64,000 nt of DNA from Sulfuriferula sp. (GTDB lineage Bacteria > Pseudomonadota > Gammaproteobacteria > Burkholderiales > Sulfuriferulaceae), in the NCBI GenBank assembly GCA_031291235.1, contig JARLJL010000006.1, positions 124,001 to 188,000 on the forward strand, read 5' to 3'. Shown here one piece after another: positions 1-9,260 of this stretch. The translations under genes were made by a program, and so were the position numbers. The notes beneath the pieces are model-generated. The model was not told the DNA's origin, did no database searches, and worked only from the letters and a program-made list of their open reading frames with translations. Within the stretch, counting starts at the first letter, position 1, and every line of letters begins with the position of its first letter.

Positions 1-172
1 AATCATCTCGAGCGCGCCATAAACCCGTCAAGCAATCGCGCTGCCATAAATATATTTCCCAAATCGATCGCGTCTTTATATACTCATTAAAAAGATCGAA
101 ACCTCCTTTTATTTAACTCTGGAAAAATAAAATGGAATGAATAATAACCCCCGACTCAGCATATCTATTTTA

Positions 173-178
173 TATAAT
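173..178 (+). promoter_or_regulatory. Candidate -10 element of the 190-6806 operon
   Basis: TATAAT lies 11 bases before the first ATG of the five-gene unit. The -35 region about 17 bases further up (near CCGACT, 151-156) is weak. No Shine-Dalgarno sequence precedes the ATG, so the transcript may have a very short leader or none. This rests on motif match only. Confidence 0.35.
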
Positions 179-189
179 CAATAATTACG

Positions 190-1212
190 ATGCGTCATAC
201 ATTATTTGCTTTACCGCTTCTCCTGCTTGGAATAACAGCTGCATCGACTAGTCGCGCGGATGAATATCATCTTGGGCAAGGGCTGCTCATCGGCGACTTT
301 CTGCTTTCCGGCTACGCCAACCTTGTCGCCGAGGCGCCCCAGGGTGGCATTGCCAAGGCTTCGATAGACGATTTCAGTCTGTTTGTTAGCGGGCGTGTCA
401 ATCGCTGGGTCAATCCGTTTCTGGAAACGGAAATCTCCAGCCTGACGCTGGCGCAACAGGGCGATGGGCCGCGCGCCAACGGGCACTTCATCCTGGAGCG
501 GTTTTACAACGATACCAGCCTATCGGAATCCGATACCCTGCGCGTCGGCAAAATGCTGGCGCCGGTCGGCGACTGGAATCTGGTGCATGCCGCACCGCTG
601 GTGCCAACTGTTACCCGCCCGCTCACCACTTTCCTCGGTTTCAGCGAATACACTAACGGCCTGTCCTGGCTGCATGAAACCCCATCCGGCGAGGGCCCGA
701 ATTCGCAGCTGTACTGGCAGCCGAGCAACGAGTGGCACGAACGCCCGTCCAGCATCACCCACCGCCATTACCGCGATGTGTGGGGCGCTCATATCAGCTG
801 GCCGCATGGCTTTACGGATAAGATCGGCGCATCTTTCCAGCACGGTCAACTGCTGGAAACGGGTGAAACCTATAACGTGTACGGCATCAACGTACGCAGA
901 TCCTTCGGCAAGCTGCTGATGGAGAGCGAGGCAACCACTTCGAACTGGTCCGGCACAGCGCCGCGCATGCACGACCATGAGACCGGCATATACATGCTGG
1001 CCGATTACGCCGCTACACCCCGCTGGCATGGCATACTGGAATGGGAGCACTTTCAGAGCCATCTGGTCGACCAGGCTTCCCGTAACACCTTACTGGGCGT
1101 CGCCTACAAGCCCGAATCCACGCTGGTATGGAAACTCGAATACGTGCATCAGATGGACGTATCGGCGGATATTCAATCAGGCTGGTTCGCTTCACTTTCG
1201 ACGTTATTCTAA
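190..1212 (+). CDS. Outer-membrane beta-barrel (porin-like) protein
   Basis: This 340-residue protein is probably an outer-membrane barrel. It has a signal peptide (residues 1-23, cleavage after SRA), alternating polar/aromatic strands throughout, and a C-terminal phenylalanine (SLSTLF) typical of BAM substrates. It resembles phosphate-selective or gram-negative porin-like proteins in general layout, but I cannot assign a substrate. It opens a tight operon: the next gene starts on the base after its stop codon, and that gene encodes a PstS-like periplasmic protein followed by a sensor kinase. The context suggests the barrel feeds or belongs to a sensing module. No clear ribosome binding site precedes the ATG. 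Confidence 0.7.
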   Translation: MRHTLFALPLLLLGITAASTSRADEYHLGQGLLIGDFLLSGYANLVAEAPQGGIAKASIDDFSLFVSGRVNRWVNPFLETEISSLTLAQQGDGPRANGHFILERFYNDTSLSESDTLRVGKMLAPVGDWNLVHAAPLVPTVTRPLTTFLGFSEYTNGLSWLHETPSGEGPNSQLYWQPSNEWHERPSSITHRHYRDVWGAHISWPHGFTDKIGASFQHGQLLETGETYNVYGINVRRSFGKLLMESEATTSNWSGTAPRMHDHETGIYMLADYAATPRWHGILEWEHFQSHLVDQASRNTLLGVAYKPESTLVWKLEYVHQMDVSADIQSGWFASLSTLF

Positions 1213-1626
1213 ATGCGCGCCCTCTTGCTGATTTTGTGCTTACTGTCTGCGCAACTTGTCCGCGCCGAAGGCTTGCTGGTCATTGCATCTCCGCAAGTAC
1301 CGGCCGACACTATTTCAACCGAAGAACTGGCTGCCATTTATCTGACGCAAAAAACGGCATGGCCGGGCGGGCTACCCATCGTCCCGGTCAATAGAGAAGC
1401 GGCAAGCGCTGTACGCGAACATTTTTCTGCATACGTATTCGAACGCTCGCCGCGCGAGCTTGCGGATTACTGGAACCGATTACGTTTTCAGGGCAAGCTG
1501 CCTCCGCTCGTTCAGGTTTCCGATCAGGCTATCATCGGCTTCGTGCGTAGCGTGCCAGGTGCCATCGGCTATATCGATGCCGGCCAGACCGTCACCGGCG
1601 TCAAAATCCTGAAAAAGCTGCCATGA
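1213..1626 (+). CDS. Short PstS-like periplasmic substrate-binding protein
   Basis: A 137-residue exported protein with a signal peptide at residues 1-18. The mature part matches the small PstS-like family seen near sensor kinases: an ELAAIYL segment followed by AWPGG, a PVNRE strand, the YWNRLRF segment and a closing GAIGYID motif. It is about half the length of a true PstS and would form only one lobe-like unit, so it is probably not an ABC transporter subunit; no permease or ATPase is nearby. It starts directly after the porin stop codon and overlaps the kinase gene by 4 bases. I infer a ligand-binding partner of the adjacent kinase; the ligand is unknown. Confidence 0.7.
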   Translation: MRALLLILCLLSAQLVRAEGLLVIASPQVPADTISTEELAAIYLTQKTAWPGGLPIVPVNREAASAVREHFSAYVFERSPRELADYWNRLRFQGKLPPLVQVSDQAIIGFVRSVPGAIGYIDAGQTVTGVKILKKLP

Positions 1627-3650
1627 ACGAACGTCCCGGCGAAACAAATGACGTAGCGCCGGCAAGCCGGACCATGCTGCTCGCCATGCGCGTATGGTTC
1701 GGGCGCACCATTGCACGCAAACTGCTGCTGGCTTTCTTTTTCGTTTTCCTGATTACCTATTTGGCAACGGCGCTCGTGGTGCTAAGTGCCGTACGCACCG
1801 CAGTCACCAAAGCCGAGCTGGACACGCTGGCGCAACTCGCCCATCTCAAACTCAACAATCTGGATATCCGCTTCGAACTGCTGGCTACCGATCTGCGCGC
1901 ATGGTCCAAACTGGACGTCATGAACGACCTTGCCTCGGGCGACGTCGACAAACGCGTAGAGCGCGCGCTGCAAGGCATGAAGAACGATTACACGCTGAAG
2001 GGCGATCTATATGCCTTCGATGCACTGGGCCACCTGCTCGCCAGCACCAAGCCGCAACAAGGCACCATCACGCTGCCCGCCATTTGGCGCCCGCACAATC
2101 AACTGAGCTTTGTCGACAAGCACGCCAACCCTTTCAGCGGCGAGGATATCGTTGCCTTATCCGCCCCAGTTACTTCCGGTTTCTCGTCCAGCTTTCAACT
2201 CGGCACACTGGTGCTGGTTTACCCCTGGTCGGAAGTGAAAAATGCGCTGACCGATAACAGCATATTGCTGCGCCGCCAGACTGTCCCGGTACTGCTTGAA
2301 TCGACATTAGCCAACGTCACCGCTGCGGATCTGCCAACCGTGCTGGCTGATCAGACCGGATGGGTACAGATAGGCAACCAGTCTTATTTGGTCAACAACG
2401 CCAGAGGCAATAACGGCTTGATCTCAAATTGGCAAGTGGAGGTACTGCGCAAACCGGAATCCCTGTATCGCACATTGAATTCCGTAGCGCTCCAGCTGGC
2501 CGCTCTATGTCTGATTCTGGCATTGCCGCTGACCTTGTCCATCCGCTGGCTGGCCCGACGGCTAACGGCGCCCTTGCGCGACCTGACGCAATTTGTCGCA
2601 GGCATCACCAAGACCGGCGATCTGTCCAAACGGCTGGCATTGCGCTCGCATGATGAAATCGGCACACTGGCCTCCGCCTTCAATCACATGGCCGCGCGGC
2701 TGGAAAGCGCATCGGTGGAAAGAGAACGCTTCGTGCACGAGCTGGAAGTATTTGCCGAAGAGCTGGAAGACAAGGTACGTGATCGTACGCAAAAGCTGAC
2801 CGCATCCAATGCCGAACTGACGCAAGCGCTGAATAATCTCAAATCCGCCCAGAGCCAGCTGATCCACCAGGAAAAAATGGCATCCCTAGGCCAATTGGTT
2901 GCCGGCGTCGCACATGAACTGAATAACCCGATCGGTTTCATTTACGCCAACTTCCCGCATCTGGAAGAATATGCACACACACTGCTCAACCTGCTCGATG
3001 AATTGCGCAATCAACCCATGCCGGAAGACGCCAAGGCGCACATGGATGCGCGCATGGCTGAAGCCGATCTGGAATTCCTGCGCAAGGATTTACTCAAAAT
3101 CATTCGCAGCGGACAATCCGGCGCGACACGCGTCAAGGAAATCATCTCCTCATTGCGCAGCTTCTCCCGCCTGGACGAAGCGGTGGTGAAAGCGGTACGG
3201 CTGGAGGACGGGCTCGACGATACGCTGGCACTACTGCATCACCACTATAAGAACCACCTCACTATCGTCAAGGATTACCAGTTGAATGTCCCGGTACTAT
3301 GCCGGCCAGGCCAGCTCAATCAGGTATTCATGAATATCATCTATAACGCCATTCAGGCCACGCCAAACAAGGGCACCATCACTGTCAGCACCCACCTGAG
3401 AGGCGACTGGGCTGTCGTGACCATTACGGATACCGGCCGCGGCATTCCGCCTGAAGTGCTGGGCCGCATTTTCGACCCGTTTTTTACTACCAAGCAAGTA
3501 GGCGAAGGCACCGGCTTGGGGCTATCTATTTCCTATGGTATCGTCGAACAGCACGGCGGGCGTATCATGGTAGCGAGCGAACCGGGCCACGGCACGACTT
3601 TTACAATTTATCTGCCGTTGCCCCAGAATACGCCGGACGCCACATCGTAA
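1623..3650 (+). CDS. Membrane sensor histidine kinase (HAMP, HisKA, HATPase)
   Basis: A 675-residue two-component sensor kinase. It has a transmembrane segment near residues 30-56, a periplasmic sensor region of about 220 residues, a second transmembrane segment near 281-305, a HAMP domain (about 305-360) and a coiled-coil linker. The H-box reads GVAHELNNPIGF with the phospho-accepting His near residue 431. N-box (NIIYNAIQ), DTGRGIPP and GTGLGLS nucleotide-binding motifs are intact. AHELNNP is typical of the NtrB-like/HPK4 class. The ATG overlaps the upstream gene by 4 bases (ATGA). The REC-HD-GYP gene at 3663 is the likely phosphotransfer partner. Confidence 0.92.
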   Translation: MNERPGETNDVAPASRTMLLAMRVWFGRTIARKLLLAFFFVFLITYLATALVVLSAVRTAVTKAELDTLAQLAHLKLNNLDIRFELLATDLRAWSKLDVMNDLASGDVDKRVERALQGMKNDYTLKGDLYAFDALGHLLASTKPQQGTITLPAIWRPHNQLSFVDKHANPFSGEDIVALSAPVTSGFSSSFQLGTLVLVYPWSEVKNALTDNSILLRRQTVPVLLESTLANVTAADLPTVLADQTGWVQIGNQSYLVNNARGNNGLISNWQVEVLRKPESLYRTLNSVALQLAALCLILALPLTLSIRWLARRLTAPLRDLTQFVAGITKTGDLSKRLALRSHDEIGTLASAFNHMAARLESASVERERFVHELEVFAEELEDKVRDRTQKLTASNAELTQALNNLKSAQSQLIHQEKMASLGQLVAGVAHELNNPIGFIYANFPHLEEYAHTLLNLLDELRNQPMPEDAKAHMDARMAEADLEFLRKDLLKIIRSGQSGATRVKEIISSLRSFSRLDEAVVKAVRLEDGLDDTLALLHHHYKNHLTIVKDYQLNVPVLCRPGQLNQVFMNIIYNAIQATPNKGTITVSTHLRGDWAVVTITDTGRGIPPEVLGRIFDPFFTTKQVGEGTGLGLSISYGIVEQHGGRIMVASEPGHGTTFTIYLPLPQNTPDATS

Positions 3651-3662
3651 AGGAAATTATTA

Positions 3663-4718
3663 GTGGAACTCATTACCAACCTGAGCAATCCGGCTGCCGC
3701 CGCAACCACATTTACGCTGCTGCTTGTTGACGACGAACCCGATATTGTCGATAGCCTGCATAGAAGCTTCCGCAAAGGTTACAACGTACTGACCGCGACC
3801 TCCGGTCATGAAGCGGTCGAGTTGCTCAAAGCGCACCCGGTGGATCTCATTATTTCCGACCAGCGCATGCCGGGACTGACCGGCGACGAAGTGCTCAAGG
3901 CTGCAAAAACGCTGCAACCAACCGCCATTCGCATCCTCCTCACCGGCTATTCCGATCTTGAATCGCTGGTGAAATGCGTCAACGACGCCGGCATCTACAA
4001 ATACCTGACCAAGCCATGGGAACCGGAAGATCTCAAGCTCACCGTGACCCGCGCACTCGAACACCTGGATCTGGATCGTCGGCTCCAGCTTGCCTCCGAA
4101 CATCTGAAAGACGCTTATCAGGACGCCGTGACCATGCTGTCATTTGCCTGCGAGGGCAAGGATGAAGATACCGGCTTCCACGTCCGGCGGGTGCAGCATT
4201 TTACCGAAGCGCTGGCACGCGAAATGGGTCTGAGCGAAGCGGAGTCCGTACACATGGGGGTGATGAGCATCCTGCATGACGTCGGCAAACTCAATATTCC
4301 CGACGCCATCCTGAAAAAGCCCGGCAAACTGGATGTCGACGAATGGACCGTCATGCAAAGACACGCCGAATACGGCGTCCGTATACTCGGCAGCAATCCA
4401 TTCTACGAAGTCGCGCGCGAAATCGCCGGCGGCCATCATGAAAACTGGGATGGCAGCGGATACCCCCAAAACCTGCAAGGCGAAGCGATACCCCTGTCGG
4501 CACGGCTGGTCAAAATTGCAGACGTATTCGACGCGCTCACCAGTCAACGCCCATACAAAACGCCCTGGTCGGTAGCAGACGCGCTTGGGTTATTGCGCAC
4601 GCAATCCGGCAAGCAATTCGACCCCAACATCGTCGAGGCATTTCTGCGCGTATACGAAGCCGGAACCATTACCCGCATCCTGGCCGAATATCACGGTCAA
4701 ACCGAAGATACCGCATAA
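3663..4718 (+). CDS. Response regulator with HD-GYP c-di-GMP phosphodiesterase domain
   Basis: A 351-residue REC-HD-GYP protein. The receiver domain (about 15-130) has the acidic pair DDE near residue 22 and the phospho-acceptor Asp in ISDQRMPG near residue 66. The HD-GYP domain (about 150-335) keeps HDVGK near 204 and GSGYP near 265, so hydrolysis of cyclic di-GMP is expected. The start codon is GTG at 3663, 12 bases after the kinase stop, with AAGGAAAT just upstream. It is probably the output of the adjacent kinase, linking the sensed signal to c-di-GMP breakdown. Confidence 0.92.
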   Translation: MELITNLSNPAAAATTFTLLLVDDEPDIVDSLHRSFRKGYNVLTATSGHEAVELLKAHPVDLIISDQRMPGLTGDEVLKAAKTLQPTAIRILLTGYSDLESLVKCVNDAGIYKYLTKPWEPEDLKLTVTRALEHLDLDRRLQLASEHLKDAYQDAVTMLSFACEGKDEDTGFHVRRVQHFTEALAREMGLSEAESVHMGVMSILHDVGKLNIPDAILKKPGKLDVDEWTVMQRHAEYGVRILGSNPFYEVAREIAGGHHENWDGSGYPQNLQGEAIPLSARLVKIADVFDALTSQRPYKTPWSVADALGLLRTQSGKQFDPNIVEAFLRVYEAGTITRILAEYHGQTEDTA

Positions 4719-6806
4719 ATGACATCCGACTCCTCCCCATCACCGGACACAGCGCAAATCATAGAACGCAACTTGCGTCAGGCGATCGCACTGCATCAGG
4801 CCGACCAGTTGCAGGAAGCCGAAACGCTATACCGGGAAATTATCAAAACCCAGCCCGAACACCCCGAAGCCAATCACAACATAGGTGTACTGGCATTGCA
4901 GCAGCAACGAGCCGAGGCCAGTCTGCCCTACTTTGTCACCGCGCTGGAAGCCGACCCGGCGAACGGGCGATATTGGACAAGTTACATTGATGCGCTGTGC
5001 CAGGCTGAACGCTTCGACGAGGCCCGGCAAGTATTGGCTCTGGCGCAGCAGCACGGTTTGCAGGGCGACGACGTCGACGCGCTGAATACACGCTTGAACG
5101 GCAAACCGGCGCAAGAGGAAATGAACGCGCTGGTCGCGCTATTCAACGCTGGGCAATTCAATCAGGCGGCAACGCTCGCACATACGCTGATCGCGCGCTA
5201 CCCGCTGCACGACGCCGGCTGGAAAGCATTGGGCGTGGCATACAAACAGCTGGGGCGCAGTGCCGATGCGCTGGCGCCCATGCAAAAAGCCGTCGAACTG
5301 GCGCCGGACGATGCCGAAGCGCACAACAATCTGGGCATTATCTACAACGATCTGAAACGCTACGCCGACGCCGAAACCAGCTATAGCAACGCCATCCGGC
5401 TCAACCCGGCGTATGCGCAGGCCTACAGCAATCTCGGCGCCACGCTGCACGACCTGAAGCGATTGGATGAGGCCGAAGCCTGCTACCGCAAAGCGCTGCA
5501 GCTCAATCCCGATTATGCCAAAGCGCTCAACAACCTCGGTGCCACGCTGCACGACCTGCGGCGACTAGACGAAGCCGAAGCATGCTATCGCAAGGTGCTG
5601 GCGCTGGACGAGCACCATGCCGATGCGCATCGCAATCTGGGCGCCACGCTGCACGATCTGGATCGTCTGGACGAGGCTGCAGCCTGCTACCGCTACGCAC
5701 TGCGGATCAACCCGCAGGATGCGGAAGCACACAGCTATCTGGGCATCACGCTCAGAGACATGGGCCGGCTGGATGACTCCGAAACCAGCCTGCGCCGCGC
5801 ACTGGAGATAGACCCGCACAGCACGGACGGCCACTACAATCTGAGCCACACGCTGCTAATGTCCGGAAAATATGCCGAAGCCTGGCCCAAATACGAATAT
5901 CGCTGGAATACTCGCGCATACACTGCAATGCAGCGCCCGTCCACCGCACTACCGCAGTGGACAGGACAAACCCCGCAACCCGCCGACCGCCTGCTGGTAT
6001 TCAGGGAACAAGGCCTGGGCGACCAGATCCAGTTTTGCCGCTATCTGCCGCTGGCCGCCGGGCACTTTACCGCCGGGGTCAGCGCAGTTGTTGCCCAACC
6101 GTTACAGGCACTGTTCCGCCGCTCGTTCCCCGATATTGAAATCCTCGACAGCGCCCCTGCCGACCAGCATGCCTGGCAATGGCAATGTCCGCTGCTGTCC
6201 CTGCCGCTGGCGCTGGGTACAACGCTGGAAACCATACCGAACCGGGTGCCGTACCTGATCGCTGATCCGATACAATCCGGCCGCTGGCAGGCCAGAATCG
6301 CCGCATTGAATCTCCCCGCCGCCACACGCAAAATCGGCCTGGTATGGAAGCCCGGCAGCCTGATGAAAAACGCAGCATTGCGCGCCCTTACCCTGCATCA
6401 GCTCGCGCCGCTGCTGAATCTGGATAATTGCGCCTGGTTCAGCCTGCAAAAGGAACCCGACCCGGACAAAGCGCCGTGGGTCGCTTCCGGCAAGCTGATA
6501 GACTGGTCGGACGAATTCAACGATTTCGACGCCACAGCTGCCCTGATGGCGCATCTCGATCTGGTGATCTCCGTCGATACGGCGGTAGCCCATCTGGCAG
6601 GCGCACTGGGACGGCCGGTATGGCTGCTGAATCGCCGCGCCGGCGAATGGCGCTGGTTACACGGCCGCAAAGACAGTCCCTGGTATCCGACCATGCGCAT
6701 ATTCACGCAAGCAAACAATTGGGACGATGTCGTAGAGCGGCTCGTCGTTGCGCTGGATGCCGCGCCAAACCAAGCATCTGCCGCCGCTGCAAAAACAGAT
6801 AGCTGA
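4719..6806 (+). CDS. TPR-repeat protein with glycosyltransferase-like C-terminal domain
   Basis: A 695-residue protein with about ten tetratricopeptide repeats (roughly residues 15-400), followed by a domain of about 270 residues that resembles ADP-heptose:LPS heptosyltransferase (GT9)/GT41-associated domains. That domain has LVFREQGLGDQIQF near its start and ISVDTAVAHLAGALGRPVW near its end. Three consecutive repeats are almost identical even as DNA (102-base period from about 5430). The start codon follows the preceding stop directly, so it is co-transcribed with the two-component genes. It may modify a protein or surface glycan; the acceptor and donor cannot be told from sequence. Confidence 0.8.
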   Translation: MTSDSSPSPDTAQIIERNLRQAIALHQADQLQEAETLYREIIKTQPEHPEANHNIGVLALQQQRAEASLPYFVTALEADPANGRYWTSYIDALCQAERFDEARQVLALAQQHGLQGDDVDALNTRLNGKPAQEEMNALVALFNAGQFNQAATLAHTLIARYPLHDAGWKALGVAYKQLGRSADALAPMQKAVELAPDDAEAHNNLGIIYNDLKRYADAETSYSNAIRLNPAYAQAYSNLGATLHDLKRLDEAEACYRKALQLNPDYAKALNNLGATLHDLRRLDEAEACYRKVLALDEHHADAHRNLGATLHDLDRLDEAAACYRYALRINPQDAEAHSYLGITLRDMGRLDDSETSLRRALEIDPHSTDGHYNLSHTLLMSGKYAEAWPKYEYRWNTRAYTAMQRPSTALPQWTGQTPQPADRLLVFREQGLGDQIQFCRYLPLAAGHFTAGVSAVVAQPLQALFRRSFPDIEILDSAPADQHAWQWQCPLLSLPLALGTTLETIPNRVPYLIADPIQSGRWQARIAALNLPAATRKIGLVWKPGSLMKNAALRALTLHQLAPLLNLDNCAWFSLQKEPDPDKAPWVASGKLIDWSDEFNDFDATAALMAHLDLVISVDTAVAHLAGALGRPVWLLNRRAGEWRWLHGRKDSPWYPTMRIFTQANNWDDVVERLVVALDAAPNQASAAAAKTDS
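5430..5735 (+). repeat. Three near-identical 102-base TPR-coding repeats
   Basis: Units beginning near 5430, 5532 and 5634 each encode NLGATLHDL followed by an LDEA/A-AYCY-like helix with period 34 residues. The phrase gccacgctgcacga recurs exactly at each unit. This indicates recent internal duplication inside the TPR gene. Confidence 0.75.
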
Positions 6807-6930
6807 CGCGCGATTTGACTGTTACGCCATACTGCAATGACAATAATGCTAGAATCGAGCCGTATCGCAGTCGCCGCTAACCTGCACCGGCAGCACAGTC
6901 GTTGCGTACCGACAATCGAGGGAAATCAAA

Positions 6931-7728
6931 GTGTGGCTCCGTACCGGATGTGATATTACCTTTGATGTGAGCATGGATACGCCTTTTATCCTCATGCTGC
7001 GACCGCGTAGCGGAACGCAGCAATGGGTAGCGCGGGAATCATATACCCTGAAACCCAGCGTGCCGGCGATAGAATACACCGACACATACGGCAACCTGTG
7101 CCAGCGTCTGGTCGCTCCGCCGGGCGAATTTTCCATATCCACCTCTGCCGATATACTGACAGCCGACGACATCGGCGTGAGTCCGGGCGCGCCATTCGAC
7201 GACGTACGCATGCTGCCCGATTCGGTACTCACCTATCTCCTGCCCTCGCGCTATTGCGAGTCGGACAAATTCATCGACCTGGGCCGGGAAATCGTCGCCG
7301 ACGCCACGCCCGGTTACGATCAGGTGGCAGCCATCGCGTCGTGGATACGCAGCAACATCCGCTTCAATCCTGATTCCATACACTTTCAACTGTCTGCGGT
7401 GGAAGTCAATCAGCAACGCGAAGGCGTATGCCGCGAGCTGGCGCATCTGGGCATCGCGCTGTGCCGCGGGCTATGCATCCCGGCGCGCATGGTCGTCGGT
7501 TACCTGCACGAGCTTGAGCCTATGGATTTTCATGCATGGTTCGAGGCTTACGTAGGCGGGCGCTGGCATACCTTCGATCCAACCCAGCCTTACCCCAAAG
7601 GCGGACGCGTGACTGTCGCCTACGGGCGCGATGCGGCCGATGTCGCCATCTTCAACCAGTTCGGCCCGGCATTGTATCCCCGAGCAATGTCTGTTCATGT
7701 CGAAATGCTGGCAACCGCACCGGATTAA
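6931..7728 (+). CDS. Transglutaminase-like cysteine protease-fold protein (first of a pair)
   Basis: A 265-residue cytosolic protein of the transglutaminase-like superfamily, with an N-terminal beta domain (about 1-110) and the core domain after it. The likely catalytic triad is visible: Cys in [12 protein letters not shown], His in [10 protein letters not shown] and Asp in HTFDPTQP. The start is GTG at 6931, preceded by GAGGG at good spacing. The second member of the pair begins 5 bases after its stop codon, so the two are co-transcribed. Such pairs are common in proteobacteria near proteasome-like or peptide-ligase genes, but none is present here. The substrate is unknown. Confidence 0.85.
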   Translation: MWLRTGCDITFDVSMDTPFILMLRPRSGTQQWVARESYTLKPSVPAIEYTDTYGNLCQRLVAPPGEFSISTSADILTADDIGVSPGAPFDDVRMLPDSVLTYLLPSRYCESDKFIDLGREIVADATPGYDQVAAIASWIRSNIRFNPDSIHFQLSAVEVNQQREGVCRELAHLGIALCRGLCIPARMVVGYLHELEPMDFHAWFEAYVGGRWHTFDPTQPYPKGGRVTVAYGRDAADVAIFNQFGPALYPRAMSVHVEMLATAPD

Positions 7729-7733
7729 ACGGC

Positions 7734-8588
7734 ATGCAGAGATTACGCATCAAGCATCTGACCACATACACGTTCCAGAGCCCGGTTACGCTCAACCCGC
7801 ATAAGTTGTTATTGCGTCCGCGCGAAGGTCACGATGTGCGCATCGAGTCCTCGCGGCTGGATATCACCCCCGCGCACACCATCAAATGGCAGCGCGACGT
7901 GTTCGATAATTCGTTGGCTGTCGTGAGCTTTCAGCAAAATGCGGACAAACTGACTATAGCCAGCGAAGTCGTGATCCAGCATTACGGGCTGGCGCCGTTC
8001 GACTTCCTGATCGACGATTATGCGGTCAACTATCCATTCACTTATGCGCTGGAGGAACAAATCGACCTGGCGCCTTTTCAACAGCTGGTCTTTCACCACG
8101 ACAGGCAAGTCCTCAATATCTGGCTGCAACAGTTCGGCCTGTCCGGCATGGAGACCTTCGGTCTGCTAGTAAAACTGAATCAGTTCATCAGCAACCAGTT
8201 TCGCTATCAGATGCGAGATGAAGCCGGCGTCCAGACACCGGCTCAAACGCTGACCAACCGCAGCGGTTCCTGTCGCGATTATGCAACGCTGTTTATCGAA
8301 GCTTGCCGCTGCCTCGGATTCGCCAGCCGTTTCGTCAGCGGCTATTTACATGCGCCAAGTACCGAGGCAGGCCATGCCACCACCCATGCATGGGCGGAAA
8401 TCTACCTGCCCGGTACCGGCTGGAAAGGTTTCGACCCGACCTCCGGCGTCGTCACCGGCAGCCAGCATATTGCCGTGGCCGTGGCCCGTAGCCCGGAAGC
8501 CGTACCGCCCATCGCCGGCAGTTTTACCGGCACAGGTCAGGCAGCGCCGACCATGCTGGTAGATGTACAAGTCAACCTGCTAACCTAA
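7734..8588 (+). CDS. Transglutaminase-like protein (second of the pair)
   Basis: A 284-residue transglutaminase family protein. The N-terminal domain begins MQRLRIKHLTTYTF, as expected for the bacterial transglutaminase-like N-terminal region. The core carries Cys in SGSCRDYATLF, His in TTHAWAEIYLP and Asp in KGFDPTSG. I chose the ATG at 7734 because it gives the normal family start and lies just after the stop of the first gene; an in-frame extension upstream would overlap that gene by about 200 bases. It shares domain order with its neighbour, suggesting an old duplication or a heterodimeric pair. The substrate is unknown. Confidence 0.87.
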   Translation: MQRLRIKHLTTYTFQSPVTLNPHKLLLRPREGHDVRIESSRLDITPAHTIKWQRDVFDNSLAVVSFQQNADKLTIASEVVIQHYGLAPFDFLIDDYAVNYPFTYALEEQIDLAPFQQLVFHHDRQVLNIWLQQFGLSGMETFGLLVKLNQFISNQFRYQMRDEAGVQTPAQTLTNRSGSCRDYATLFIEACRCLGFASRFVSGYLHAPSTEAGHATTHAWAEIYLPGTGWKGFDPTSGVVTGSQHIAVAVARSPEAVPPIAGSFTGTGQAAPTMLVDVQVNLLT

Positions 8589-8603
8589 GCCACTCTGGCA
8601 ACA

Positions 8604-9107
8604 TCAGCCCTTGACCGGCCTGCCGGTCTTGATGGGTGCAAGATCGGCGATAGCCTTAATCAGCGCTTTGTCGTTGAGCTTGCTCAAGGCTATCAGCGCG
8701 GCGCGCAACAGCTCGCTTTTCTTGGCGCTGACACCAGCCTTGAGGCAGCGCTCCTTGAGGGCTGCAATGTGCGCGTAATCGGTGACAGGCATGGTGAAAC
8801 TATCTCGCACCATTTTCAATTTCTTGTGCTTTTCACCCTTGGATTCCTTCACAGCGACAACAGCCGGCACAGCTTTAACGGCCACAGCAGGTTTGGCAGC
8901 TGCGGGCTTCACAGCTGCAGTCTTGGTCACGGCCGCTTTTACAGGAGCGGATTTTACTGCCGCCGTTTTGGCTATTGCGGCTTTTACCGGTGCAGCTTTG
9001 ACGGGTGCAGTCTTCGCAGCTACGGTCTTCGCTGTCTTGCCGGCAACAGTTGCGGCTGGCGCTGCTATCTTGGGCATATTGGTCGGGCGTTTATTTTGTA
9101 CAGCCAT
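8604..9107 (-). CDS. Histone H1-like lysine/alanine/proline-rich protein
   Basis: A 167-residue basic protein in two parts. Residues about 15-90 are low-complexity repeats of the KTAPVKAA/KSAPVKAA type, like the eukaryotic histone H1 C-terminal tail and bacterial H1-like proteins. Residues about 95-167 form a more ordered region (KMVRDSFTMPVTDYAHIAALKERC, then a helix and RPVKG) resembling small proteobacterial proteins annotated as H1/DNA-binding. It is expected to bind DNA non-specifically in the nucleoid. A strong GGAGG precedes the ATG. It is convergent with the transglutaminase pair and divergent from the receptor gene at 9431. Confidence 0.7.
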   Translation of the reverse strand: MAVQNKRPTNMPKIAAPAATVAGKTAKTVAAKTAPVKAAPVKAAIAKTAAVKSAPVKAAVTKTAAVKPAAAKPAVAVKAVPAVVAVKESKGEKHKKLKMVRDSFTMPVTDYAHIAALKERCLKAGVSAKKSELLRAALIALSKLNDKALIKAIADLAPIKTGRPVKG

Positions 9108-9260
9108 TTGGCATACCTCCGTTGAATAATAAAAGATTTCAGGCGAAAAACAGGTGCATCACGCTTGCTATAAATAGTATAAACAATTTATATCAATTTT
9201 AAAGATATATCTGTCATTTTATTTGCGCCTAATGCATTCGATATATCATATTTACCCACA

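Noticed and set aside
8769-9129. Rightward reading frames over the histone-like gene
   Set aside because: They are the reverse image of the low-complexity AAG/GCC-rich gene; the leftward frame has a strong ribosome binding site and a sensible protein.
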